DNA of 64,000 bases from Phanerochaete sordida (lineage: Eukaryota > Basidiomycota > Agaricomycetes > Polyporales > Phanerochaetaceae): NCBI GenBank assembly GCA_019973155.2, contig BPQB01000105.1:1-64000 (forward strand). The letters run 5' to 3'. Below are positions 1 through 11,789 of the stretch, piece by piece. The notes under the pieces were generated by a model. The model searched no databases, was not told the DNA's origin, and saw only the letters and a list, made by a program, of their open reading frames with translations. Numbering within the stretch: position 1 is the stretch's first letter; the number at the start of each line of letters is the position of its first letter. The translations under genes were made by a program, and so were the position numbers.

Positions 1-1100
1 GGGTGGTGGTGGTGGGAGGGGTGATGGGAGGGGAGGTGGGAGGGGAGGTGGGGGGTGGGAGGAAGTAGAGGTGTGTCCATTGTTGGGTGAAGGTGAGGAG
101 GAAGGCGCCGATGGGTTGGAGGGCGAGGGGTTTGTGTTCCTGTGCGCGGATGGGTGAGCGGACTAGGGATGGAGGGAGAGAGAGGGAGGGAGAAAGCGGG
201 GCGCACCTCGAGGAAGACGGTCTGATCGTTGTGCATGAGCGGTACGCGCAGGACGTAGAGGACGCTGCCCGTTTCTACGCTGTATGCGGTGATCCGGTGC
301 GAGTCGTCCGTGGCAAAGAAGGTCGAGGCGTCGAGCTTGACGGGCGTGCCCAGGCTCTCGAACTGCTGGAGGACCTCGAAAGCGTTGTCGGGGTCTGTGG
401 CTGAGAAGTCGATACCGCACGCGAAAGTGACAATGCCCCTGTGAACTTCGAGCTTAGCCGGCGGTGCGAGAGGACGCTCGGGCGACGTACTCGTTCGGCA
501 CCTCGCGAGTGATCGTTAGCACCACCGGATGCCCGCCCTCCGAGTTCACCTGCATGCCACGCAGGTTCGGCGTGCTGTAGCGCGCGACGCAGGGCACGTC
601 CGGGCGGTGCAGGTCCCAGCACTGGACAACGTACTCGCGCGGCGTGCGGTCGAGGCGCGTCATGGTGAGCAGGTAGCGGTCGTCCGTGCCCAGAAGGAAG
701 TGCGCGGCGTACGTGCGCGCGTGGCGCTGCGCCTCGGGCGGCACGGTGCGCACCTCGACGACGGCGGACGCGCGCGGGCGGGCCGCCGTCCAGTTCTGCC
801 GGACGCGCAGCGCGTGCACGACCGCGCGCTCGAGCGCGGCGCTCGGCAGCGCGGCGGGGTCCTGCTCGCGCGGGGTGTGCACCGGGATGCCGGCGTCGAC
901 GACGTGGGTGCGCAGCGCGTCGGCCCAGACGGCGCGCTCGCGGGTGAGCTGCGCGAGGGCGTGCGAGGTCTGCGGGCGTGAGCTCGGCGCGGCGCGCGCG
1001 GGGGCCACGGGCGTACCTGTCGCAGGGCGAGGATGTCCGGGACGGAGAGGTAGGCGAGCACGTGGAGCAGGAGCTCGAGGGGCAGGCGGGCGAGGGCCAT
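1..1100 (-). CDS. F-box protein, 3' end cut by window edge
   Basis: Likely SCF ubiquitin-ligase substrate adaptor. The ATG at 1100 opens a classic F-box (LPLELLLHVLAYLSVPDIL, residues ~6-24), continued after the first intron by a helix ending in ERAVWADALR. Exons inferred from splice sites and frame: 1100..1017, 969..491, 438..207 and 139..<1; all junctions keep phase and the intron at 490..439 has a CTAAG branch point. The rest resembles the C-terminal beta-rich regions of basidiomycete F-box proteins but I name no second domain. About 311 residues are visible; the last stretch is proline/threonine-rich and runs off the left edge, so the C terminus is missing. It is divergent from the UBX gene, with only 137 bp between start codons. 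Family call is sure; substrate unknown. Confidence 0.85.
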
Positions 1101-1237
1101 GCTCGGCGTGGGCGGAGGCAAGGCGCGCTGGCGTGTCGTGTTGATGGCGCTGATGCGCCACGACGTGCGCGCTCATCAGGCGATTGCGTACCCTCCTCTC
1201 CACTGCCACCACGTGTCTCCCGTTCATCCACTTCGCC
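1101..1237. promoter_or_regulatory. Compact divergent promoter, F-box / UBX genes
   Basis: The 137 bp between the two start codons must carry both promoters. It holds a 23-bp motif at 1154..1176 (core GCGCCACGACGTGCGCGC, with CAC/GTG half-sites) that recurs nearly unchanged at 11485, 18259 and 26260, each at the start of a duplicated cassette. No clear TATA box seen. Confidence 0.6.
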
Positions 1238-2722
1238 ATGTCAGACAAGGACGTCCTGCTGTCGATGGGCTTCGACGCCGCCCGCGTAGACTGTCAGTCC
1301 GCGCGCCCTTGGTCTCCCTGCGTGTCCGCTGACCGTCGCACGTCCAGGGGCCATCAAAGCCACCGCCGGGCGCGGCCTGCAGCCCGCCATGGACTTCCTC
1401 ATCGAGAACGACGGCAAGCCCGTGCCCGACCTCGCCTCCGTCTCCGCCAGCTCGAGCGCCCGCGCGCCCGCCGACGCCGGCGAGGACGACGACGAGGAGC
1501 TCGCCGCGCTCAAGGCCGTGTACGGCAAATCGGCGGGCGGCGACCCCGAGGCACTCGCGGCGGCTGCGGCGGCGGACGCGGAGGCGAAGGTGCGTGGGCG
1601 TGCGGTGCTGCGCGCGCGGCGGTTGACGCGTGCGGGCAGAGCATCAAGTGCTCCGAGTGCGGCAAGATCTTCAGGAACACCGCGCTCGCGCAGTACCACG
1701 CCGAGAAGAGCGGGCACGACCAGTTCGAGGAGTCCACCGAGGAGGCGCGTCGCGCCCCGCCCCCACATACACACTCGGCTGACAGCGCTGCAGGTGAAGC
1801 CGCTCACGGAAGAGGAGAAGAAGCAGAAGCTCGCGGAGCTCCGCGAGAAGATGGCCGCGAAGCGCGCCGTGAAAGCAAAACAAGAGGCTGAGGAACACAA
1901 GGCGAACGAGGCCATCCGGCGCAAGTCCGGCAAGGTGCGCCCCGCCCTCCCCTCCCCCTTCACACCCAACCCGTGCTCACGCCCGCGCAGGACATCAACG
2001 ACCTCCGCGAAGAGCTCAAAGCGAAAGAGGCGATCAAAGAGGCCGAGGCGAAGCGCCGCGGTACGCCCCCCCCCCTCCCCTCCTCCTCCCGTTTACCCAC
2101 ACCCAACTGACCCCGCGGCAGAGAAACTCGAAGACGCGAAAGCACGCGCGGCCATCAAAGCGCAGATCGAGGCCGACAAGCGCGAGCGCGCCGCCAAGGC
2201 CGCGCGCGAGAAGGCGCTGCGCGAGGGCCGCGGGCCCGACGCGCCCGCCGCCGCCGCCTCCACCCCCTCTCCCCTCGCTGCGGCGCGGGCGGCGCCGACG
2301 GGCGTCGCGGGCAGGGACTATCCCACGACGAGATTGCAGATACGCTTGGCGGGTGGAGGGCAGCCGTATACGGTGACGTTGGCGAGCGACGCGAGTGCGT
2401 GGTCCGTCTGTTCGCGATGGTTGGATGTGTGCTGATGAAAACAGAGTTGAGGGAGGTCGCGGAGTACCTTGCCGGGCAGAACCTCAATGTGGACGTCGAG
2501 ACTGTGAGCTTCGCGACGCAGTTCCCGCGGTGCGTGTGCGCGTGTGCGTGTGTGCGTGGGCGGGGTGTGGTGCTGATGGGCCCGCAGGAAGCAGTTCTCG
2601 CAGGCGGACTTTGGGAGGACGTTGCGCGAGCTGGGGTTGACGCCGTCTGCGGTGAGTGGATCTTTGTTGGATGTGGGGTGGGGTGGGGGCTGATTGGTGT
2701 GTAGGTGCTGATTGCGTCGTAA
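1238..2722 (+). CDS. UBX domain protein (UBXN1/SAKS1-like), Cdc48/p97 cofactor
   Basis: Adaptor linking ubiquitin to the AAA ATPase Cdc48. Nine exons: 1238-1292, 1348-1589, 1640-1744, 1794-1934, 1991-2060, 2122-2394, 2445-2529, 2588-2651, 2705-2722 = 1053 nt, 350 aa. Order: UBA (residues ~1-42, with the MGF loop), acidic linker, C2H2 finger (Cys103, Cys106, His119, His125), long charged Lys/Glu/Ala coiled coil (~135-250), Ala/Pro linker, C-terminal UBX with the p97-contacting FPR loop (TQFPRKQF). Exon 1 ends at GTCAGT, rebuilding a Trp codon over the junction. The intron after exon 3 needs a GC donor (GAG|GCGCGT) or a shifted alternative (donor at 1749, acceptor after GACAG) that keeps frame; not settled. 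Intact original of the broken copy at 11.8-13.1 kb. A Cdc48 gene lies at 47.5 kb. Confidence 0.9.
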
Positions 2723-2984
2723 TCGCGTGCGCCCGCGGAGAAAGAGTTATACGAAGATTGTTGTATCATAGGGTCGTCAACAGGAAGGTTGAACATTGCA
2801 TGGGTTGGAGTGTCTGTGTAAGGATCCGATGCGCGGCTGGGCGCGATGAGGTTCCGGTACCGCGGACGCTCGAAGTGCAGCTATCGTCGATTGCATTTCT
2901 TATGCCTTCGTCATTCTCAGCGGTTCTACTCTGGTACCGCTCACGTATTGTCCAGCTGAACCTTCACATATAGCCCAGCCACCT
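2723..2984. other. UBX 3' flank, duplicated downstream
   Basis: No gene seen. The stretch 2765..2815 (GTCAACAGGAAGGTTGAACA) is matched at 13112..13155, just after the UBX pseudogene, so the duplication that made that pseudogene included this 3' UTR. Confidence 0.6.
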
Positions 2985-3410
2985 TCGCACAACTTAAAAA
3001 TGCTGGCCGACAATAGACATCAGAAAATACCACAGGAATAATCCCAAGGTCCGTGTCGCAGCCACGAATCCCCAAATCCTGGCCTGACAACGACGTTCTT
3101 CCAGCGACCGCACCAACCACCCCATCGCTCTCGAGGACACCGTCAGTCCCGCCCCTCAGGCTCTCCTCGCCGACGGCCGACCCTCCATCGTGTCCGCGCG
3201 ACGCCCGTTCGTGCTCCCCGCTATTCCCGGCGCCGCAGAGGAACCCACCCTCACTGCCATCACCGCCCGCCGCGTCGCTGCTCGTGCCCGCGCCGCCGGT
3301 CCCGCCCTGCGCGGCACCGGCGCCGAAGTCAAAGATACCGAGGCGGGCGCAGGCGTCGCCGTCGCCCGCGCCGCGCGCTGCCGTCGTCTCTGCTTGTCGC
3401 AGATTGGGTG
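2985..3410 (-). pseudogene. Decayed glycine-rich secreted protein, copy A
   Basis: Minus-strand remnant of the family seen intact at 19.4, 26.7, 33.2 and 35.4 kb. It keeps degenerate family text (GIFDFGAGAAQGGTGGAG, GGDGSEGGFL) and the family 3' UTR (3000..3075, matching 26580..26650), but the repeats are eroded, and signal peptide and exon 1 are not found. Coding potential is lost. It sits between the UBX gene and DUF6535 copy 1, the same place as copies B and C in units 2 and 3. Confidence 0.6.
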
Positions 3411-4878
3411 AGCGAGAGGCTGCCGGGGCGGACTCTGGTTGGCTGCGCGTGGTGAGGCTTTCCTTGGCGTGCATGTGCGGAGGGGGAGGCTTCCCGTGCT
3501 GACCATAGAGCAGAGCGGGACGCTCGGTATGGCGACGGAGGACGCGATGGGACAAAGGAGAGCACCGAGCGGCGCGGGTTTGCATGCGTTTCGGGCGCGC
3601 CTGCAAAGCGCGCTGGCGGAGGTGGCGTCTGGTTTGTCCGTACGAGCCGGCCGGGCGCGTTCCCGGCTGTGCCTCCGCGGACATCCGTGCACTGACACTG
3701 TGTTGCGGGGGGACGCGCGCGTCCGAGGAGATTGAGAACTCGGAGGCCTATTTGCGAAGTGAGCGAACGGATTGTCGGGCTGTCAGAGTGTATTGAAGGT
3801 TCTTTGCAGATCGCTTTGGCTCCTGTAGTGATCGATACCGCGCGAGGACGGCGGCTCGACCGGACTTTACGCCCAGGTGCGAATTGGCGCTAGAAGGGTG
3901 CCGGACGTGCTGGTGGCGGATTCACCCATGGTCGGTGTGTTACTTCGAATTTTTCTCAGACCTCGCGTAATCTCGCATGCTCACATGAAGCCCTACAGCT
4001 CTCGAGGACATCACCGTGCCGCTGCGTCGTTCCAATTTGCCTTTTAAGCTGCAGAGAAGCCCCGCAGTCCGTCGACCTTGGATCTATGTCCGGCGGTCAA
4101 GACCGTGACAGCGCAGACTCTCCAGCAGGAGTCCAGCAATGATGCGATTGCTTCGCGTGGTCCCTTGGGGTCGTCTGCAAAGCGCGACAGGTGAATGGTG
4201 GCTGCCATGGATAACGCGCCACACCGCCGTGGTCCGCGTGCGAAAGTAGGCGCAGTAGCCCCGGGGGTCAGGCGACGGTGGGTGTCTGGTCGTGTTTGGT
4301 CTACGGAGGCTAGACTGACTCGACATGCCCAGGGATATTCTGGCCGGAGCGTTTGGATCTGCCCTCATCGGCGGTCCTTCGAGGAATGCACCTGCCTGCA
4401 AGTCGCGCTTGACAGTGTTTAACCGAAGGACTTGGCGTAATCTCGCTGAAGGACTTGGCGTAATCTCGTACAACGGTGCTCGTGCCATCACGCATCTCAA
4501 CGGGTGAGCTTCAACGACCTGCCTGCGCCGAAGTGTCTTGTGAAGTCCCTGAAAGGTGGTCCAACGCCAAACGACTCCAGCCAGATTGACCGCGCCAGAA
4601 TCAATTCTTGAGGAGCGCAAATCTCGTGTCCGTGGGCAGCACGTTCGCGTATCATCCGGTCACCCATGACACTTCATATCTAGGGTATGAGATCACAGAA
4701 TAACTGTGTTGCATAGAGCCATATAGTGTTCGAATATCATGCGGGTCAAAGAAAAGAGCCCTCGTCACGATCTACAACTTCAAGACATATAGTCCACAAC
4801 ACGATGTCTTTCTTCTGGTAAACGTCCGCTCTCTCAGACTCCTCCACTAGCTTCAGTGCCTGATCTGCATGCCACTCG
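3411..4878. repeat. Gene-free stretch with copies of the glycine-rich upstream flank
   Basis: No supportable gene. 3765..3870 (TTCTTTGCAGATCGC then a GC-rich run) resembles the flank at 20395..20470 and 27640..27720, and inverted at 32810 and 34985. 4225..4330 resembles 20860..20960 and 28830..28885. So the upstream region of the glycine-rich genes survives here although the gene beside it is dead. A short direct repeat (AAGGACTTGGCGTAATCTCG) occurs twice at ~4424..4470. Confidence 0.5.
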
Positions 4879-7800
4879 TCAGAAGGAGTGGGTCAGAAGC
4901 TCGTGGTGAGAGACGTGCCTTTCCTGGCCGGTCGCAGCCGGATCCAACGCTGGAGACGCGCTTCCTAAGCCACAGTCACCTTGCGCCTGGTGTTCGGCAA
5001 GAGCCTCTTCCTCGCGATCGGGTGTTACAATCGAGCTGCTCGAGCTCTGTGCTCCTTCATGGCGAGCCATGGTGTCTGGGCCAGCGATGGAGGGCGGCTT
5101 CTCCGCGTCAGCGGTACAATTGCTGTATTCCGAGACGAGGAGCGCAGGGGGGGCTGCCGCAGACGCTATGCCTTCCACAGGCGGAAATAGGGCGGCAACG
5201 TCACGATGGTCTCGCAGAGGCATCTGATTCGTGTCATTAATACCAATGTCTGAGTACGTCGACGCTTTATCGCACCTCATCTGCCTGGCGTAATGGTAGA
5301 TGGGCATCTGCGAGTGTGTCTGTGGGCCCTGTGCTGGAGCCTGAGTCAAATACACCGTCGCCGATAGTGCGTCCATCCGGCGCCCGGTCGATATGCCTTG
5401 GTAGTCCACTCGGATTTGCTGAGCTAGCGTCCACGGGAAGGCCATGGCCCGATGCGCTCCCTGGACGGAGGATGTTTTCCTCTGGCGCAGCGCGATTCGA
5501 GGATAGAGAGGCGACTTCGGACGGACAGTATATCTGCGGACATATGTCAGATGCTAGAGACCAATACATTACAAGACGCAATTGGCGTACCTGGTTCCTC
5601 CCATCGGAGGACTCAGGATGAGCGTCATAGGATAGCTTGAGGCTGCTCGACGGGCGTCGATCGTGCGGAGTATTTTGCGTAATAAACCCCCGGCTTCCCT
5701 GAGATGATGGCCCTGAGGCACATGGGTGCTGGTGCTCCTCGACGACAGCGCTTGGGTCGGAGGCAGAGGTAGAGAGTAGGGGGGCGTCCGGTAGTGGTAG
5801 GGGCGTGTACTCTTCAGGTGTTAGAGGATGCCCCCTGATAATTGGTCTGTTACCACCGCCGCGCGTGGGTTCCTAAAATGTGCTAGTTACCACCGGTGAG
5901 CTATAAACCGGGCACTTCCACTCACTTCGACATGCCGTGGATGCCGGACTGCACGGCCATCCATGTTCGCCAATCGTTCTAGAACACTCCTCAGCTCCTG
6001 AGGAACGTCGACGCTGTCCTGTGGCAGTCGTGCGAGTGCACGCCTTGCGAGCTTGGGGATTGTATCATAGTCATCAGGGTCTTCACGGCGAATGAGCCTG
6101 CCATCGTCTGCTGCTTTGACAAGGACCGGGACCAGCTTCCTCCAGTCGCCTGCGGGGTCTTCTCTGCCAAAGACGCGGGGGACGTTCGGGACTGCGAATG
6201 CGAGGCAGAACTTGACGAAGTCTGCGGTCTGGAGGTAGTGTTCTTCGCCGTCGCTGGTCGCTGAGTCTGCGCAGAGTACCACGAATGACCACAGGTCGCG
6301 TTTGACCGGCTCCTCGAGACGGCCGTTCTCCGTAATATGGATCATTCTCCATGGCAGCGATCTTTTTGCGAAAGAGGCATCCTTGTAAAACTGGAGAGCG
6401 CCGCCGAGAAGGTCCCAGGACCCGCGTACTGCTGCTGCAAGTCGCTGTGAGATATCTGTATGATCTCTGGGGAGCGCAGCGAGGACCTTGCCAACTGCGG
6501 TGACTGCACCTCCATTGTAGTATGATGGGCGAAGTAGATAGCTTTCGAGAGGCCAGGAGAAAGCAGACAGAGGCGTGTGGAGTACGAAGGCGAGCATAAG
6601 GTGAGCCCACATATTAGAACTAGTTAAAGAGTACTCCGATGGGTCGATTGAATGAAGGAGTGGTGGAATGAGAAGCTCCTGTATAGCATGAGGAATAGGT
6701 TGATTCAAGCCAAGGAGATGGTCCCAGGTTGTGTACGACATCCTCCCCGCGCTCCTTCTGTGGGCCGTCAAGAAAATTCCGACAACATCGAAAATATCCT
6801 GCCCGGGCCAGTCCGTGATGCTCTGTGTCAGGAGCTGAAGCATGCTATCTCGAAGCGCAGGATCAGCTAGCAGTGTGCGCGCCGTTGGAGGAAGGGGTTG
6901 TGGAGACCAGGAGAAGATGACTGTGACAGCGATCATCGCCCACCAGCTGGACTTCTCCGCGTCGGTAAGATGAGTCTGCAGTGTGTCCGCCATGAGATCC
7001 ACAAGTACTGCCCAAGCCCCCTCGGAGAGCGTAGACAGATCAGGTAGCCTACGAATAAGCCCATTGGCGTTCAGTGGTGCCCATCGTGCGTAGCTGGCCT
7101 CTCCGACACGAAGCCGGATGCATTCAAGGACGAAAGTGGTGACGGGCAAAGGCGAAGCTTGTGTTTGCTTCAGAACTACAACCATGTTGTCGAGTATGGG
7201 GCCATCGTTGACAATAACTTTGTCGACAGAGAGGAGCAGATCATGTATTCGGTAAGGCTGGTGCATCAGGTAGTCTTCTTCGTCACTGACGTCAGCCTGC
7301 ATGTGCGAGATGGAGGAACAAATAGAGGGAATGCGCCGTGGTAGGAAACAGAAAGGAAGCAAGTAAGGGCTGCAGACGAATACGACGAAATACTTCCAGA
7401 TCATGTTGTCTGAACAGTCCGCAAAGCGCCCCACAGAATCTGAGATTCGGTCAGAGATATCGGATAGCATCTCCAGAGCGGCCGGCCCCGTTCTCATCAG
7501 TGTCATCACAGCGGGGACAAAGGCGCCTCGCGCAACAGCCAGTAGCTTTTTCAAGCGGCATGTGACGTAGATGCGACCCATACGCAGCGCAGTCTTCAGG
7601 AGCGTGATCTTGTAGGGACATCTAGGGGAGGCGAGTGGCGCAACAACAGTCAGCAGAGCGAAGAACGCCCAGCCCAAAACAAGGGGAAGTGTAGATCGCC
7701 CGATAGTCTTGTTCGCAGCCGCGGTGTAGAAGCAAAGGCCGACAAAGAAAAGGCCGAGGGAGAGGTGGAGGAGCAGAGGGAGCATCGCAGCGATCTCGAA

Positions 7801-8452
7801 GACCCTCCAGGCCTTGAGGCCAGCATAGCGGTACTGGCGGGCCCGGAGCCGCTCTTCGGGCGAGATCCACTCCATCGCCATGTATTCGATTAACCACTGC
7901 TTGACGAGCATCCCGAATGACGCTGTCGACAGGCTGATCACGAGGCTCGCGAACCAGAGACCGTTGACGCGCAGTGCCCACAAAGGGGTCTCGAACGGCA
8001 GGTCGTCGGGGAAGGGCGCCATGGGGCGCAGAACACCGTTAACGAGGGTGTAGTTCTGGGCGAGGGACTGGCGCATCAGGAAAACAAGCTCGTCGGTGTT
8101 GTTGGGCGTGAGACTGTTGTAGCTGTCGACGACGAAGGTGGTGACGACGGCTGAGAACAGCCCGGCCTGCATAGACGTGTTTAACATGAGGCCTAGCCCG
8201 CGGCGTTGTAGAGCACTCACGAAGACGAGGAGGGTATCAATATCCTCTTTCGTGTCCGTCACTTTCTCCATATCGACATCCCGTACGCTTTTGAGCATTT
8301 TCTGCCAGCTGTCGGACGGCCTCATCTCAGGCGGGTTCGGTGTGTCGTCCTACAGCCGCGACCATTAGAACCACAGGACAAGATCACCGATAGCCAACAC
8401 TTACACTCGGATCGTCGGCGGCGCTGCGTGACATTCGACATTTGGGTATCAT
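4879..8452 (-). CDS. DUF6535 multi-pass membrane protein, copy 1
   Basis: Agaricomycete-type DUF6535 protein; function unknown. Exons: 8452..8405 (start MIPK), 8349..8221, 8166..5926, 5872..5591, 5533..5276, then further exon(s) to a stop near 4879 whose junctions I could not fix. The in-frame 54-nt stretch 8220..8167 (GTGAGT...TGCAG) is an intron, since removal gives the family sequence DTLLVF-AGLFSAVVTTFVV found in all three copies. DUF6535 domain is about residues 55-240, with hydrophobic segments at AGLFSAVVTTFV, VNGLWFASLVISL, EIAAMLPLLLHLSLGLFFVGL and LGWAFFALLTVVAPLA. A conserved helical cytosolic-looking region (~350-800) and a Ser/Pro/Gly-rich tail follow. Exons 2 and 3 are 129 and 2241 nt, exactly as in copy 3. 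No disabling mutation seen. Confidence 0.8.
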
Positions 8453-10972
8453 CGCGGGGTGTGCAGTATGGCGAAGCGAAATGTGCGGCAGTGGGGTCGC
8501 AGGTAGAGGGAGGAAGAGCACAGCAGAGAACGCCTATGCGCGCGAGGGCTGTCATAAAGTTCTGTCACCGCGCAATGTGGAGGCCGCATTGCAGCGCCGG
8601 ATAAGGTCAAACGGAGATCGATGGAAACGGACATCACTGCAGGATTTGACAGGCGTCGGAAACACGAGGGGCGGCGGCGGCGGCGCATCAGACTTTCGGC
8701 CGCTGGATTGTAACGCGATATATGCCCATAGATGCCCCCAAATCAGTATATAAAACACAATTATCGCCGCCTACCTACAATGCGCTTATATAGTTTTTTC
8801 GCCCATGTATTCACAGCGCATAATTTCATGCATTGTAGGAATTGCACAGCTTGTATGGTCCCTGATCGATGGGCTGGAAAGAAATATAGTTCTTATGGGA
8901 ATCCCACGTTACAAGTCACGTAACTAAATATATTGTGGCAAAGCACACTCTACTCAATCACTGTAATATACAAAGACTATGGAAGTCCCCACGACGTCGC
9001 ATGCGAGCGCAACCACTGCAAGATGCCAGAGGTACAGTGCATCAGCGTGGCGTGGCCTCGGCGTGGATAGCCATGCACACCTTACTGCGTCTGCCCATTT
9101 GTGGAGGGTGCCCATATGTGCCGATACTGCCTACGCAGCGAGAGCGTCTCGACTGTGGCGGGCTAAGAGGCACGAGAGCGCGGTCGGTCTTGAAGGAGGT
9201 ACGCATGGCGACATATAATTGCAGAGCTGCGTGACCGTGTGTTAGTATTGATTGACCGGCAACAATGGGCGAACGCACCGCGGGCCCGAGAGGTGACCAG
9301 CGCCCTGGCTAATATTGAGCGCAGCCTGCAGATCTCTCGAGAGCTTGCTTCGGCCAGTAGCAGCTGTGTCAGATCGGGAAGTAGCGGCGAGCGAGCGTAC
9401 GCGCCTGCGTAGAACGCACTGAGCGGCAGGAGCAGCACAAGTGCTGGCGCAATTGTGAGCGACATGGGTACAGGTGTGACCGTTGGTTGGTCGTTGCTTG
9501 TGTTGATGGCGGTAAACGTGCTCCGGAACGGCGTCGCTGTGGCTCATCGACGCCATCCCAGCATGGGCGCGAACAGGCACACTCGTACGGCAATGGCGAG
9601 GGAACGGGGTGTCCATGGTAGTGTAGATGTCGGTGCTGATGTCGGCAGATGAGCCGGCGGAGGAAGGTGACAGAAGGCGGGAGGGAGTACAAAGCGAGCG
9701 CGGCGTAGGCCGGCTTCCGTGTGGACGCGGTTGCACGATCCGGAGCCGCCTGGGCAGCGTCTTCTCGAGGCGGCTTTTCATGTGGCGGCGCGAGTCGCGC
9801 ATGGACCGCCGCATGGGTGTACGCGTGTGCTGATTCCACGCCCCCTGATTCCGCGTTTCCTTTGACGTCATGAAGCTCGGCAGACGCTGACCAGCCGAAG
9901 TGCTCTCCGCGTCCTCCTCGCTCTCCTGTTGAGATTCTATACGTTCACAGGTCTAATTACAGCGTCGCGCCAAACGTCGACCACAGAGATATGCTCGCCC
10001 ATGCGAGCACAAGTCGTTCCGAGTCTAGCATGCCCAGGCTACCCTCCCTAGTATGTGATTGCATTGACGCTGCCGCTGTCCATCGATGCGCGATGAGGCC
10101 TATGATGAGGCCTGAGGACGACATCTGAGTCCCCGCCTCGGTGCTGGAGAGGAATAGAGCAGCATCGGGCGGCCACCCGAGGGCGAAATACGATTGTCGC
10201 GGTGTCACATTCTTTGGCAGTGTGCCGTCGCTGCTGCTTGCACTTTTGACAGCCTAGCAAGCCGCGTCGTGCTCTGGCTCAACAGCCTATGGAAGTGCAC
10301 GCACTGTCTGTACTACACGCAGAATATTGCGCCCAACTAATGCTTCCCGTACACATTCTCACTCGGCCTGCACCAGACTGGCGGACAGCACGTGTGATGC
10401 TGTGGCTGGGCGCGTGCAGGTGCACGATCTGCGTAAATGTCCGCTGATATCGTGACTGGCATGAATACAATGTGAACTTGGTGGGATGTATACGAGCAAA
10501 AATTGGAAAGAATAACTGTGCAGGCGTTGGAAAGCTCTTGCAAGCTGTACACAATCTCGGGCACTCGTTGCAAGGGCATATAAGGTCTGCATTCGGTCAA
10601 AATCCAAATAACGCGCGCGCTGAAAGTCCGATGCCGCCCTCGACTCGTCTGGCCTCCCATCTAATGTGCACGCGCCCCACGAATACCCGCCGAGTCGGAC
10701 AGCGTCATGCTGCTGCCGTGAACCATGCGTTTCGACTCTGTACACCTAGACTGAAGTTGATATGCCGCCCACGCTCTATGCGTGAAGTCGAGCTGAGGGC
10801 TATCACGATACTAAAGAGAGAATCTTTTAGATGGTCAAATTTGGTGCGGGCTACGGCAGAGCACAAGAGCTTACCTGAACCTAGTCTCGGCTCCAGACAT
10901 TCTGGCCCTAGTAGTCTTATAAGCTGTATAACAAACGGGGTTTGAAATCAGCTGCAGACGCATTGCCAGAAT
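8453..10972. other. Gene-free spacer with a duplicated block
   Basis: Only short ORFs lacking family features; no gene supported. 10535..10900 is similar to 17690..18130 (both contain CGACTCTG...AGACTGAAGT and an AAGAGCTTACCT element), marking the right-hand ends of units 1 and 2. An AT-rich part near 8700..8960 follows the DUF6535 start and may hold its promoter. Confidence 0.5.
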
Positions 10973-11330
10973 GTCTGGTGACATTCGATCATCCGGGTGT
11001 AGATAAAACTCACGTGATGGGCCAAGGCTTATACGGTCAGTAGGGGTCAGTATTGGGGCAGCTGAATGCGGGGAGCGACGCGGTGGGGCGGGACACGACG
11101 CGTCGGTAATGGTGGCGGCGCATCAATTCGAGTTGAAGGGGTCAATACAAACGCGTGCTTACTGGGGCGGTCACGTGAGTTTCATCTACACCCGTCTAAG
11201 CGAATGTCACCAGACCTTCAGGAAGGCGTCCTGCAGCTCTCGTCTCTAATGCTCTACTGTCAGGTATTCAATCCATCCCTTATCTCCCTGACCGCACGTA
11301 GTGCGGTATCTGCGGACGCCTTCCTGAAGG
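10973..11330. repeat. Nested inverted repeats at the unit 1/unit 2 junction
   Basis: Three inverted pairs lie together. 10973..11019 pairs with 11169..11215 (imperfect, ~45 bp, ending CGAATGTCACCAGAC). 11215..11231 pairs perfectly over 17 bp with 11314..11330 (CCTTCAGGAAGGCGTCC). 11291..11307 is a perfect 7-bp-stem hairpin (ACCGCAC-GTA-GTGCGGT). This could be a small non-autonomous DNA element or a rearrangement scar; no transposase or clear target duplication seen. Confidence 0.65.
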
Positions 11331-11484
11331 GAGAGATCGAGACTAACCTGAACCAACCCCAGATTTATATTCCAGGGAACATGCACAGCAGGATTATGGT
11401 GTCGATGAGTAGGCAGTTGAGCGGCACATTCGTGGTGGGCGGGGACAAGAGAGCGGGACGCGGCGAGACCCCGTGTCGTGTTGA

Positions 11485-11507
11485 TGCGCCACGATGTGCG
11501 CGCTCAT
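11485..11507. promoter_or_regulatory. Copy 2 of the cassette-start promoter motif
   Basis: Matches 1154..1176 at all but one or two positions (GCGCCACGATGTGCGCGC core). It lies ahead of the UBX pseudogene with some similar flank, but no F-box gene lies on its left. Confidence 0.6.
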
Positions 11508-11789
11508 AATTGCGTACCCTCCCTCTGGCACCGCCCGCTTCCCTTCGCTGCCGCCCGGTCGTGTCTTCACAACCATCCATCCTCGGCCTCACCTTTCCCT
11601 CTGAAATATCTCTGCTTGAGCACTTGCTGCCATGGGAGGGCAGAATGTCCGACCTTCTTCAATTTCCACGCGCTCTGCTCTCACTCGTGTAGGTTCTGAG
11701 CCCACATGCGGCGTCATGCCCTGCCCCAGCCTTGGTACATGATATGACTTCTGACAGGGAAGTCATATCACGCCTATGCGATCTAGGTA

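Noticed and set aside
8167..8220. 18 extra residues in DUF6535 copy 1 (SALQRRGLGLMLNTSM)
   Set aside because: The stretch starts GTGAGT, ends TGCAG and interrupts a junction conserved in copies 2 and 3, so it is an in-frame intron.
8270..8325. MRPSDSW as the start of DUF6535 copy 1
   Set aside because: All three paralogues have an upstream exon beginning M-x-x-K with matching splice sites 55-70 nt away.
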